NCBI RefSeq assembly: GCF_002435945.1
Contig: NZ_DIXC01000060.1
Location: forward strand, 62,001 to 126,000
Length of the DNA stretch: 64,000 nucleotides
Direction: 5' to 3'
Source of the DNA: Mesotoga sp. UBA6090
GTDB taxonomy: Bacteria; Thermotogota; Thermotogae; Petrotogales; Kosmotogaceae
Shown here piece after piece: positions 53,890 to 62,814 of the stretch. The position numbers and the translations under genes are program-made. The notes beneath the pieces are model-generated. The model was not told the DNA's origin, made no database searches, and was given only the letters and a program-made list of their open reading frames with translations. The stretch's first letter is position 1; each line of letters opens with the position of its first letter.

Positions 53890-55083
53890 GTGGATTACCA
53901 CCCCATGTTTGAGGCAATAAGGGCCGGAACCGCGGTTCCGGTTGATTATGTAAAGGAGATCTTGACTGGCCGAGAAAAATATACAAAGGAAATCGAAAAT
54001 GACATTGACTATGTTCTCTCAGGAAAGAGCAAAGTTAGGGTCTTTCTCGGCGAATACGGTCTGGGCAAAACAACTCTCGCAAGGTACGCCGAATATATCT
54101 CCAGGGAAAAGGGATTGATGATTTCCTGCCTTTCAGAAAAGGACTACGACACTCTTCATAAGCAGGATGAATTTTTCCGGTCGATAATGAAGAACATGAC
54201 AATGGTGGGTATTAACGGCAATCCTTTGAAAATGTTTCTCAGAGCATGGGCAGAAAAGACTCTTACTGAAATGGAGGAACTGAAGATCCCCGCTGATGAT
54301 GTGCATTCAGTAAGAGAATATCTATCAACAAGAGACAATTATGATCCTAACGGAATGTTTTCTCACTTTTGCGCAGCCTATGTTGCCAGCGCAGGTAAGG
54401 GGGCTCCTGGCGAGGAATTCTATGCATATCTTGTTGGAGACAGCGTGGACAGAAGAACTATGAAGAAACACGGGATATACCACTTCCTGCAGGATGACGG
54501 CTGGAACTTTTTGAAGTCTTTCACTTCTTTGATGGATACTTTGCAGGTACCAGGTCTCATAATAATCATGGATGAACTCGAATCAACTATGAATAGAAGG
54601 AGAGATGTTAGGGATAGGACTTTCAATCAGCTCCGGGAAATAATTGACAAGATGTCTTCAGGATTTCTGCAGAGTACTTACTTTTTGTGGCTTGGGACGG
54701 ACATGTGGTTCGAGAATAAACACAGGGGAATAGCATCCTACCACGCTCTGTACGACAGAATGAAAAACATATCGGGTGATAGCAGTGGAAAAACCATGAT
54801 TCTCAATCTCGAACCACTGGGAAGAGATGATCTGAAACAGCTAATCAAGCAAATCAAGACGCTTTACTCCAGTTGCTATTCATTCGCAGCAGACGCGGCT
54901 TTTGAAGAAAAGACTATCGATACCCTCATGAAGCAATACACAGGAATCGATGGGAAATTAAGACCTTCCATCAGAGAAGTCGCAAAGCTTACGGTTGAAC
55001 TACTCGACTCTCTGAGACTTGGTAAGAAGTCCGATGAAATTGGAGACTCGAACTCGGTGAAAGCTGCTGATCGTCTATGGTAA
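53890..55083 (+). CDS. DUF2791-family P-loop ATPase (BrxD-like)
   Basis: This 397-residue AAA-type ATPase matches the DUF2791/BREX BrxD family. The start (EAIRAGTAVPVDYVKEILTGRE) is family-like. Walker A is FLGEYGLGKTTLARY (about residues 53-61), Walker B LIIIMDELEST (about 224-233), and the sensor region has LWLGTDMWFENK. The GTG start has AAGGAG seven bases upstream. It overlaps the helicase by seven bases, so they should be made together. In BREX type 2 and related systems this ATPase pairs with an Lhr-like helicase. Confidence 0.8.
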   Translation: MDYHPMFEAIRAGTAVPVDYVKEILTGREKYTKEIENDIDYVLSGKSKVRVFLGEYGLGKTTLARYAEYISREKGLMISCLSEKDYDTLHKQDEFFRSIMKNMTMVGINGNPLKMFLRAWAEKTLTEMEELKIPADDVHSVREYLSTRDNYDPNGMFSHFCAAYVASAGKGAPGEEFYAYLVGDSVDRRTMKKHGIYHFLQDDGWNFLKSFTSLMDTLQVPGLIIIMDELESTMNRRRDVRDRTFNQLREIIDKMSSGFLQSTYFLWLGTDMWFENKHRGIASYHALYDRMKNISGDSSGKTMILNLEPLGRDDLKQLIKQIKTLYSSCYSFAADAAFEEKTIDTLMKQYTGIDGKLRPSIREVAKLTVELLDSLRLGKKSDEIGDSNSVKAADRLW

Positions 55084-57203
55084 TAGATCCAAGACTTAAT
55101 CAGAGATTGATAGACCTGTTCTCATATAGATATCGCTGGCAGAGCTTTAGAGAGATTCAGAATAGGACTATTCCATCAGTTCTTGATGGAAAGAATCTGC
55201 TGTTGATAGCGGGCACTGCTTCTGGCAAGACAGAAGCAGTGATGATTCCCGTCATCAACAGACTGCTAGAGCTTCCCGCCGGATTGAAATGCATCTACTT
55301 TGCACCACTCAAATCGTTAATCAACGATGTGACATCTCGCCTTGAGCTCATGCTAAGACCGTTTGGACTAGTAGCGGCAAAGTGGCACGGAGATCTGACG
55401 AAATCAGAGAAGTTGCCTATTGCAAGAGAAGCCTCGGTACTTGTCACGACACCGGAATCAGTTGAAGGGATCTTTCTGAGTGAGAACAGTGATTTGCTTT
55501 CCAGTCTTGAATTCATAATTGTAGATGAGATTCACGCCTTTATTGACTCTCCGAGAGGTGCTCAACTCGCTTCACTCATGGAGAGAATCAAGATTCTTTC
55601 CGGTGTAGATCAACAGAGAATCGCAATGTCCGCCACGGTAGGAAATCCTGAACTGCTTTTGGAGTGGCTCAAAGGTAGTTCAGAGAGAGATTCAGTGATC
55701 GTGACCGATGAAAACAGAAGCAAGAGAACGATTGAAGTTCTCACTGAAGGAGAAGTAGTTCCTGCCGAATATCTTTCAAAGCTTCTTGAAGAGACTGAAG
55801 ATAAGATTCTTGTCTTTTCATACTCAAGAGCGCGCGCTGAGGAATTCGCTGCCAGAGCCAAAGCTCTAGGAATAGAGGTTCCCGTTCACCACAGTTCAGT
55901 ATCGAAAACGCTCAGAGTGGAAATCGAAGAGGAATTCAAGCAAGATAATAAACTAAGAGCAATAGTTGCTACGTCAACTCTGGAAATGGGCATAGATATC
56001 GGAGACATTGACCGAGTGATTTTCCTTGAGATTCCGCCGTCGACGGCTTCTTTTCTTCAAAGGGCCGGCAGAGCGGGGCGAAAGGGAAACAAGTCTTCAG
56101 TTTCGGTCTTCGTAGAGGATCCACAAAGTCTGTACAACCTTCTGGGAATTTTGCGAATGTTGAGTGAGGGATCTGTCGAACCCCTTCTACCCAGCGACTA
56201 TCATCTTCCATTGTTGGGTCACCAGTTGATTGGGCTTGCTAGAACCAGGGGCTTTCTCTCTACGGAGGACCTGGCACTTCTCAAAAAAGCCTTTCCTTTC
56301 AGAAAGGTCGAGACCGAGGAATTCGGGATTCTGGTGAATCACCTTGTGAAAGAGGCCTTTCTTGCCAGGAGAGGCCTTTCATTAATCTCAGGAGCCGCCA
56401 CGGCCGAAATTCTTGGAAGCGGAAAGGAAAAGATGGATTTCGTTGTCCTGTTTCCCGGCGGATTTGAATATTCGGTTCAGCTCAGTGGACATGAGATAGG
56501 AAAGATCCATCCTGCAGTGCTAAGTAGCTCTTCAGACGATGAAGTCAGCTTCCTTCTAGGTGGACGATCTTATTTGGTCAAGGAAGTCAATGCCGGTAGG
56601 AAAACCGTAACCGTGATTCCCGGAAGCAGTGGAAAAACTCCTTCATGGTTTGGAGGCAGCTCGTTGATGACAAAAGAATTTGCGCGATCTATCAGGTCCT
56701 CGTTGAATGAGCTGAAGATACCCGATGGAGTCTTTCTATCATCGGACGCTTCACAGATGCTGCTTGACTTTTTCGACAATCACCAAGCTTCTTCTGCTTT
56801 GATTTCACTTTCAAAATTCAAAAAGAGCATAGTGATAGAAACCTTTGCAGGCGATATGTCCAACATCTTTCTTTCTCTGTGCATAAAGGCTGTTCCCGGT
56901 CTAAAAGCAGTGAGTGCTAACTGGCACAGTGTAGTAGTGAGGAGTGGAGCAGACATTGACGAGGTTCATGAGATGCTGCGTTTAATCTCGAATATGGAAA
57001 GTCGTGAAATGTCAGGGCTCTTATCAACCTTTCTCTTAGAAACACCGACTGAGTTGAGAAAGCAGTATGGGCTCTTTGGCGAGAAACTAGACAAATTCGT
57101 TCCGGAAGAGCTGCTGGTGAAGTACGTGATTCACAGGCTATACGACTCCTCGTTACTTGAAGAGCTATCGGAGGCTGTTATAGTCTATCCTTCTGATGCT
57201 TGA
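55077..57203 (+). CDS. Lhr/BrxHI-like superfamily 2 helicase
   Basis: This 708-residue DEAD/DEAH helicase has all core motifs: FREIQNRTIPSVLDG (Q-like motif), Walker A GTASGKTEA (about residues 45-53), TTPESVEG, DEIH (about 150-153), SAT (about 185), the C-terminal TSTLEMGIDIGDID and QRAGRAGRKG (about 328-337). The region after the core is shorter than in Lhr and ends without the WH-cap. It starts with ATG inside the ATPase gene, without its own strong ribosome site, so its translation is coupled. It probably acts on DNA with the neighbouring ATPase. Confidence 0.88.
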   Translation: MVIDPRLNQRLIDLFSYRYRWQSFREIQNRTIPSVLDGKNLLLIAGTASGKTEAVMIPVINRLLELPAGLKCIYFAPLKSLINDVTSRLELMLRPFGLVAAKWHGDLTKSEKLPIAREASVLVTTPESVEGIFLSENSDLLSSLEFIIVDEIHAFIDSPRGAQLASLMERIKILSGVDQQRIAMSATVGNPELLLEWLKGSSERDSVIVTDENRSKRTIEVLTEGEVVPAEYLSKLLEETEDKILVFSYSRARAEEFAARAKALGIEVPVHHSSVSKTLRVEIEEEFKQDNKLRAIVATSTLEMGIDIGDIDRVIFLEIPPSTASFLQRAGRAGRKGNKSSVSVFVEDPQSLYNLLGILRMLSEGSVEPLLPSDYHLPLLGHQLIGLARTRGFLSTEDLALLKKAFPFRKVETEEFGILVNHLVKEAFLARRGLSLISGAATAEILGSGKEKMDFVVLFPGGFEYSVQLSGHEIGKIHPAVLSSSSDDEVSFLLGGRSYLVKEVNAGRKTVTVIPGSSGKTPSWFGGSSLMTKEFARSIRSSLNELKIPDGVFLSSDASQMLLDFFDNHQASSALISLSKFKKSIVIETFAGDMSNIFLSLCIKAVPGLKAVSANWHSVVVRSGADIDEVHEMLRLISNMESREMSGLLSTFLLETPTELRKQYGLFGEKLDKFVPEELLVKYVIHRLYDSSLLEELSEAVIVYPSDA

Positions 57204-57252
57204 ACGATGACTTCAAGGTCGATCCTTCCGACTTCGGCCCGATCTCAAATCC

Positions 57253-57276
57253 AAAAAAGGGACCATTCGGCCCCTT
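57253..57276 (-). terminator. Intrinsic terminator of the coiled-coil gene
   Basis: On the minus strand AAGGGGCC pairs with GGTCCCTT around GAAT (one G-U pair) and is followed by TTTTGG. It lies just after the stop of the 90-residue gene and also between the two convergent genes. Confidence 0.75.
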
Positions 57277-57289
57277 CAATGACGCTGTA

Positions 57290-57562
57290 TCAGTCTTCTT
57301 CAAAATTCTCTTCGATCTCAACAACGGAATCGTTTAATCTCTCAAGATCACCCTTTAGCTCGAGAATCGACGCCTGTAACTCTGGCAAGCGAGCAACGAT
57401 CTCGTCAAGGCCATCAATCCACTCCTCAATACTCGATCTCAACTCAGTCACTTCATCCTGCTCCATATCTGGCAACGCCTCGGTAAGCTCCTGAACATCT
57501 ACAATTTCGAGTTCGTCGAAAAGCTCTTCCACGAGATCCATGATCTTGTCTATGTTCTGCAC
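57290..57562 (-). CDS. Small acidic coiled-coil protein
   Basis: This 90-residue, strongly acidic protein consists almost entirely of heptad-like helix (IMDLVEELFDELEIV, then ELQASILELKGDLERLNDS). It has no known domain and no cysteine or metal motif. The GTG at 57562 has AAAGGAG at good spacing; a start three codons upstream would overlap that site. A terminator follows it. Function unknown; it may be structural or a small adaptor. Confidence 0.6.
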   Translation of the reverse strand: MQNIDKIMDLVEELFDELEIVDVQELTEALPDMEQDEVTELRSSIEEWIDGLDEIVARLPELQASILELKGDLERLNDSVVEIEENFEED

Positions 57563-57777
57563 CTTTGCCACTCCTTTCCAGTTTGACTTCCATACTGAGA
57601 GATGTTATCACAAGTTCAGGCAGTTTTGTACAGGAAGAGAGTCCTTTTTCAATAACGACAATCATCTTCATTGCAGCTGCAGCAAAGCATCTGTTGAATC
57701 CCGAAAAAAAGCCTGAACAATCTTGTTGTTCAGAGAGACTTCGAGTAGTAGGGTCTCTGGAAAACGGGGGCAAAAGA

Positions 57778-57802
57778 AGAAGCGGCCGCAATGGCCGCTT
57801 CT
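57778..57802 (-). terminator. Intrinsic terminator of the C69 peptidase locus
   Basis: A 10-base-pair stem (AGAAGCGGCC with GGCCGCTTCT) around the loop 57788-57792 lies 15 bases after the peptidase stop and is followed on the minus strand by a T-rich stretch. Confidence 0.7.
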
Positions 57803-57816
57803 GAGTCGAAAATCAA

Positions 57817-59430
57817 TTATCTTTCAGGGAAACCGTAACCGATTGCCTCGTTCCACCAATCGGGATATGGTGAGGACCTGAAATTCACATATCCGAGAGC
57901 ATAGTTCCCGAGAAGCCTGTCACCAAGAAGCTTCCATTCTTCGTGCCATGCTACCGCGTTCATGAAGGCGTAGTTGGAGACGAAATCAATGGCAGCTTCC
58001 GGATCTATCTCATACATATCAGTAGTGATCTTCTGAACTTCCGGTGTAACCTTGTAGAGAACTTCCAGTTTGGGATCCCTGTAATTTCTGATATCCTGGA
58101 TTGCAAGGTTGTAGTGAAGCTCTGCCATCTGCTGGACGTAAGAGTTTACCCACCAACCGGAGTCTCTTCTGAATTCTTCAAATCTGCTTCCAGTTTCGTA
58201 GAACTTTGGTAGTTCTCTCATTATCGGCCACAATGGGACTATGTAAGTTGTATCGGGCGCGCCGTAACCGAACCAGCTGATTCCCTTGAATGGTTCTGCA
58301 TAGGCAGAGTTTGTCTGGGCGATGTGGACGTAGCAAGTTCTGTGCATGTTTATGCTTCTCTCCCAAGAGCCAGTCCTGCCTGTATTTGCATATCTGAGAG
58401 GATCGCCCCAGGGTCCGGCGGCAAGTCCTACAGTAAGATCGTAATCCGTTCCCTGATAGTAATCGCCCTTAATCACAAATATGTCGTGAACCGTAAGCAG
58501 TCTGTCAGGCTTGACAGAAAGAGGGAATCTTACATCGTGTGGGCTCAGACCCAGTGATGGGGCAACTAGATCAAATGCTCTCCACTCTCTTCTTGTAGCG
58601 TAAAGACTGTCATTTGGAGCATAGATTTCGGCGACATTGAAGGGTTTGCCTGAACTGGGATCATACCAGCCCTGCTCAACCGCAAAGGACACGATGTTTG
58701 GAGAAGCCATTACGTTGTCAGTGTCTTCGAAATCGACTTCCATGATCCTTGCTCTGTTCGCAGCAACCGTGAAGTGGTCGCTAGGAATTCTTACACCAAC
58801 CCAGATATCTCTTCAGTAGAACTCAACAATCCAGCACTCTTCACCATCGGCAACAGTCATTGTTTCTCCGCCGCCGCCAACTGTGCTCCATCCATACTGT
58901 TCGACAAGGTCCCCCATGACTCTTACGGCCTCTCTTGCGGTTGCCGCTCTCTCAAGAGCAATGTCCTGGGCAGTCCAGCAGTCGATGATTCCCATGCTGT
59001 CTGTCCAGAGAACCTTTCTTACTTCCTTGCCATAATCTGTGCTAGTGTCGATGCTAAATGTCGACTCACTAACTGCAACTCCCTTTTCATTCATGAAGGA
59101 GTATCTTGAGTGGAAGTACTGGTACGTATGAGGAACCTGAGGAATCTGGCCTATGAGAGTACCCCTTGTGCCGATATTGACTTCCGGGTAATTACCGTAA
59201 TCGATATAGTTGTGAGAGTCAAGAACGATATCTCTCATGGAGCCTTCCGGCCAATCCATCGCCGGAATGATCCAAAGACGGAAATCGGCGCTTGTGGAGT
59301 CATCGTTGTGTGTGATTATGGTAGTTCCGTCGACCATTGCATCCTTACCAACACCAAGGATTGTACACGCTACAGCGGCGCTTCCTAAAGTAATAAGTGC
59401 CACAATCAGGACTATTAACGCTTTCTTCAT
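57817..59430 (-). pseudogene. C69-family dipeptidase gene interrupted by a single in-frame TGA
   Basis: One frame of about 536 codons encodes an exported C69 (PepD-like) Ntn dipeptidase, but TGA at 58813-58815 splits it. The signal peptide MKKALIVLIVALITLGSAAVA is followed by the catalytic cysteine in CTILGVGKDAMVDG, and the N-terminal half ends GEECWIVEFY. After the stop, RDIWVGVRIPSDHFTVAANRARI continues the family sequence in the same frame, and the end is normal (ALGYVNFRSSPY, then IGYGFPER). Everything else is intact, so this is a recent nonsense mutation, read-through, or a sequencing error. A change from GGA (Gly) would explain it. Confidence 0.8.
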
Positions 59431-59584
59431 AAAAGTACATCACCCCTTCTAGAATAAATTTGTAGTTGCCAAAGAACTTTACAGCTTCAGTAATATGACT
59501 CTGATCCCACCTCCCAGATGAAATGCAAGTTAGTCGACAAGATCCTTAGTAATCCTGGTTATTCAAGGAGTCCAGGACTTCTCT

Positions 59585-59723
59585 TCACTCTTTAGGCAAA
59601 CCTGTACCGAAATTGATTCTGTAAGCACAATAGTTTCCGACCAAATAATCTCCAAACTTAAGCCAGTCAGCTTGTCATGATTACTACTGTCACAGCCAAA
59701 AGTCTTCTTACCTTAATTCCCAT
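59585..59723 (-). pseudogene. Internally deleted remnant of a second C69 dipeptidase gene
   Basis: On the minus strand an ATG at 59723 with AAGGGGTAAGG upstream starts a signal-peptide-like stretch (MGIKVRRLLAVTVVIMTS) that runs into a TGA after 18 codons. Almost directly after, in another frame, comes the C-terminal end of a C69 peptidase: QADWLKFGDYLVGNYCAYRI followed by NFGTGLPKE and a stop at 59585. It resembles the end of the neighbouring C69 gene (EEWKLLGDRLLGNYALGYVNF). The middle of the gene appears to have been deleted. Confidence 0.65.
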
Positions 59724-59776
59724 ATCCTTACCCCTTCGGATTGTGGAACCGTCTTTCTTGAATCAAACTTCTGACC

Positions 59777-60970
59777 TCAGTTTTCAAAGACTCTCGATTT
59801 ATCTGCTTTTGATGGATCATGCAGGTAGTATCCCGTACCGTTTTCCATTACTTCGATGTAGTCCGGGAATGAAACACTCATTGCCTTTTCCGGGAAGAAT
59901 TGATTTAGCCAGTTGATGGCCTCCAGAGTTCCAGATAGATGCCTTCCAACCCTGTAGTCGAGAGGAGCTCCAATAATTGTGTTTCCCAGTGCGTCCTGGA
60001 AACCTTCTTTGATGTCGTAGTCACAGTATAGAAGACCCTTTTCCGCGGCAGTCTGTAGGAATTCGTCAATTCCATCTACCATAAGTTCTTCTGTCATCTT
60101 TCCAACTACCCTATCGATAAATGGTTCAGGAGTCTCCATAAGAAGCGCGAGAGTGTCACTGAAATCTCCGACTTCCCTGTGTGTTAGACCCCTGAGATTC
60201 TTTGGAGAGGCTTCTATTTTCATCGGGAACTGCGTTGCACTTAACATCATTGCCGCCATCATTCCAATGTCCATTGAATCATCGTGGGCAACGTAAGTAC
60301 TTACGACGGGATACATAAGAGACGCTTCGTGGTAATCAAAGAAAATGTCCATATCTTCATTTCTTATGAGTTCCATTATTGCAAACGAGATTCTTTCTGT
60401 GAGCGTCCCATCTGGTCTGCCAGGGAAAGTCCTGTTCAGATTCCGGATGTCCTGGTAAGCGAGGTTCTGACCGGATGGATAGTGAACGTAGGTAAATGGA
60501 TCGGGCCATTGATCGAGCGGATTTGTTCCTCTATCTCCTATCCTGTACTTCTGCTCACCCCATGGCGTCTCTACGGAGAAATACTTAGGGTAAGCGTTGC
60601 CGAGCATTCCAAGTGTCGAGGCGCTCATGTTCGCATGAGGAATAATATAGACTTTTCCGCTTTCAACCTTTATGTTTTCCATCACTACATACGCTGCGAC
60701 AGTCGTAACTGGTTCGTAAGGGTGAGTTCCACCCAAAATCAGCATTGAACCTCCTGGAACACCTGAATCATAGATGTAGATGGGAGTATCGCCCCAAGTT
60801 CCCTTAAGGCTTGGAAGGTATTCACTAAGCATAATCCGCTCCGTGAAGTCCTCTGAGACAACTACTGTCTCTTTGTAATGTCTCAGTTCCCAGAACTCTA
60901 TTGCGCCAAGAACGCCCAGAATACCTGATAGGACAAGGAAGAGGATTTTCAGACTAAAGGAATTCTTCAT
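59777..60970 (-). CDS. Exported AstE/aspartoacylase-like metallohydrolase
   Basis: This 397-residue protein belongs to the succinylglutamate desuccinylase/aspartoacylase group of zinc carboxypeptidase-like hydrolases. An N-terminal hydrophobic segment (LKILFLVLSGILGVLGAI) anchors or exports it. Motifs are ILGGTHPYEPVT (zinc His and Glu), NLNRTFPGRPDGTLTER and FFDYHEAS. GAGGGGTG lies six bases before the ATG at 60970. It is preceded by a small membrane protein and a transporter, so it may process an imported amide or peptide. Confidence 0.8.
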   Translation of the reverse strand: MKNSFSLKILFLVLSGILGVLGAIEFWELRHYKETVVVSEDFTERIMLSEYLPSLKGTWGDTPIYIYDSGVPGGSMLILGGTHPYEPVTTVAAYVVMENIKVESGKVYIIPHANMSASTLGMLGNAYPKYFSVETPWGEQKYRIGDRGTNPLDQWPDPFTYVHYPSGQNLAYQDIRNLNRTFPGRPDGTLTERISFAIMELIRNEDMDIFFDYHEASLMYPVVSTYVAHDDSMDIGMMAAMMLSATQFPMKIEASPKNLRGLTHREVGDFSDTLALLMETPEPFIDRVVGKMTEELMVDGIDEFLQTAAEKGLLYCDYDIKEGFQDALGNTIIGAPLDYRVGRHLSGTLEAINWLNQFFPEKAMSVSFPDYIEVMENGTGYYLHDPSKADKSRVFEN

Positions 60971-60982
60971 AACATTCACCCC

Positions 60983-61159
60983 TCACTTGATCCCGATTAT
61001 TCTGAGAATAAAGGTCATTATGACATAGGAATAGACAATATCGTAAACCCAGCCTTTTCTTCTCTCCCTTTTGAAGAGATTTCTGAGAAGAAGAAAGGCA
61101 AACACTCCGGTCATTATGAAATATAAGTAATATATTACTGTGTCTAGAAAAACAAGCAT
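60983..61159 (-). CDS. Small membrane protein
   Basis: This is a 58-residue protein with two hydrophobic stretches (FLDTVIYYLYFIMTGVFAFLLL and YDIVYSYVIMTFILRII) separated by a basic segment. Two adjacent ATG codons (61162, 61159) follow GGGGTGAG; the second has better spacing. It ends just ahead of the AstE-like gene and starts next to the end of the transporter gene. It may be a small partner subunit of that transporter. Confidence 0.6.
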   Translation of the reverse strand: MLVFLDTVIYYLYFIMTGVFAFLLLRNLFKRERRKGWVYDIVYSYVIMTFILRIIGIK

Positions 61160-61172
61160 CATCTCACCCCCA

Positions 61173-61904
61173 TCAATAAACCACAAGGAAGTCTAGCTGG
61201 TTCGGGAAGATTAGCATCAGTAATCCAATTGTACCCATAAACAGCCAGGGAATTGCAATCGCCTTCAAGAAAGACATGTAGCTCCCTTCGTATCCCACCG
61301 TTTCAACAGTAAGCCTTCCAACGATTCTGGAAGGAGGCAGGCAGTCACCAAGGGGAAATAGAAAGCTGAGGGCTGCTGCGGTAACAGTCACATTAAGTCC
61401 CATGGAGTTGAAAAGGAATATTATCGGTGTGCCTAGAATAATAGCACTTCCATAGCTTAGAGCTCCTTGCGAAAAAGGAGTGAAAACCAGCGCAGTAATA
61501 TAAATGAATGCCATAGGAAGTGTAATGAAAGTAATTGCAAGAAGACCCCTTACACCCGTAGCAGTCATAATGTTAACAAGAACTCCGACACTTATTACGG
61601 TAGCGAGAAGTGGGAATACCTGATCTACCGTATTCACCATAACTCCGTACCATCTCTTAACCTTCCAGCGGTCTCGATCCATCATCACGGAAACAAAGGC
61701 GCAAATCAAGAAAGTAAGAGGAAGTCCAATAACAGGTATGTGGAACGCAGCATACTGCATCAGAAGAATTATGACAATCAATGCCGCGAAAGGAAGCAAG
61801 ATCTTTCCCCAGTTCATACCTTCAGGAGGTTCAGGAAGTTCCGATAGAATCGATTCTTTTGGCTTTCTGTTAGGCGTCTTACTCAATCCAGTAATCCAAA
61901 TCAA
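61173..61904 (-). CDS. C-terminal half of an ion/dicarboxylate-transporter-like membrane protein (probably 5'-truncated)
   Basis: This 243-residue frame has about seven membrane segments, among them LPFAALIVIILLMQYAAF and GLLAITFITLPMAFIYITALVF, and a re-entrant-like region FLFPLGDCLPPSRIVG. It resembles the second half of secondary transporters or TRAP-type large permeases. The frame is open upstream only to a TAA near 61957, and no good ribosome site precedes any start. The first membrane domain is missing, so the gene is probably a truncated remnant. The gene order with the small membrane protein and AstE-like hydrolase suggests an old uptake-and-processing operon. Confidence 0.5.
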   Translation of the reverse strand: MIWITGLSKTPNRKPKESILSELPEPPEGMNWGKILLPFAALIVIILLMQYAAFHIPVIGLPLTFLICAFVSVMMDRDRWKVKRWYGVMVNTVDQVFPLLATVISVGVLVNIMTATGVRGLLAITFITLPMAFIYITALVFTPFSQGALSYGSAIILGTPIIFLFNSMGLNVTVTAAALSFLFPLGDCLPPSRIVGRLTVETVGYEGSYMSFLKAIAIPWLFMGTIGLLMLIFPNQLDFLVVY

Positions 61905-62163
61905 AGGTCCTAGACATGTAGAATTTACAACTTCTAAAGTCTTTTCAATTCTGGCTTAGAAAAACACTCCTTTCAGAGCACTTTGCAGAATTATTCGCTT
62001 GGATTTCAAAAGGAAATCGGTAAATAATCGATGTCTTCGTCTCAAAGATTGGCACAACTAATTAACAAGAAAACAATCCAAAAAATGCATGAGATAAGAT
62101 GATCTTGACAGGAGTATCTATCAATGACAGAACAAACTAAACTGTTCCAAAGAGATGGTATAT

Positions 62164-62814
62164 TCAGTCAAGAATGTCTTTGAGACTATCGCTGACTATC
62201 AATCGCGCTTCTGTTAGCTTCATAATTTCTTCAACAGTAACTTCCCTAGATTTTTCCTTGAGAAGCAGTCCTGCCTTAGTTGGCTGAATGACAGCTATTT
62301 CTGTCACTATTAGATCGACTGGTCTGTTTGAAGTGATAGGAAGTGAGCACTCCCTGACAATTTTCGGATTTCCCTTCGATGTGTGGGTCATTGCAACTAT
62401 CACACGCTTGGCTCCAGTTACCAGATCCATGGCTCCGCCCATTCCGGGCACCATCTTGCCGGGGACCATCCAATTAGCTAGAATCCCTCTCTCGTCAACT
62501 TGTAGACCTCCTAATACAGTTATGTCAAGATGTCCGCCCCTGATAATCGAAAACGACATTGCGCTGTCGAAGGTTACAGAACCTGGCAGAGCTGTAATAC
62601 ATTGACCGCCCGCATTGGTTAGGTCTATATTCTCCATACCTTTTTCCGGAACTGGTCCCATTCCAATAATACCGTTCTCTGACTGAAAGAATAGCCTTAC
62701 GCCTGCTGGTATATAGTTCGAAACAAGAGTGGGTATACCGATACCCAGATTTACCAAATCTCCGTCCCGTAGTTCAGCTGCGATTCTTCTGGCGATCAGT
62801 TCTTTTGCGTCCAT
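62164..62814 (-). CDS. 3-oxoacid/acetate CoA-transferase, subunit B
   Basis: This 216-residue subunit of a family I CoA-transferase (AtoA/ScoB type) moves CoA between acids such as acetoacetate or butyrate and acetate. The start ARRIAAELRDGDLVNLGIGIP is typical and the catalytic glutamate is in FQSENGIIGMGP. The late GMGGAMDLVTGAKRVIVAM is conserved. It overlaps subunit A by 19 bases. The acid specificity cannot be read from the sequence. Confidence 0.92.
   Translation of the reverse strand: MDAKELIARRIAAELRDGDLVNLGIGIPTLVSNYIPAGVRLFFQSENGIIGMGPVPEKGMENIDLTNAGGQCITALPGSVTFDSAMSFSIIRGGHLDITVLGGLQVDERGILANWMVPGKMVPGMGGAMDLVTGAKRVIVAMTHTSKGNPKIVRECSLPITSNRPVDLIVTEIAVIQPTKAGLLLKEKSREVTVEEIMKLTEARLIVSDSLKDILD

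Noticed and set aside
57207..57494. Plus-strand 95-residue frame
   Set aside because: It is a serine-rich shadow of the minus-strand coiled-coil gene and lacks a ribosome site.
58813..58815. TGA in the C69 gene as a selenocysteine codon
   Set aside because: The family has no cysteine or selenocysteine at this point, no clear SECIS-like hairpin follows, and the flanking pattern fits a lost glycine codon better.
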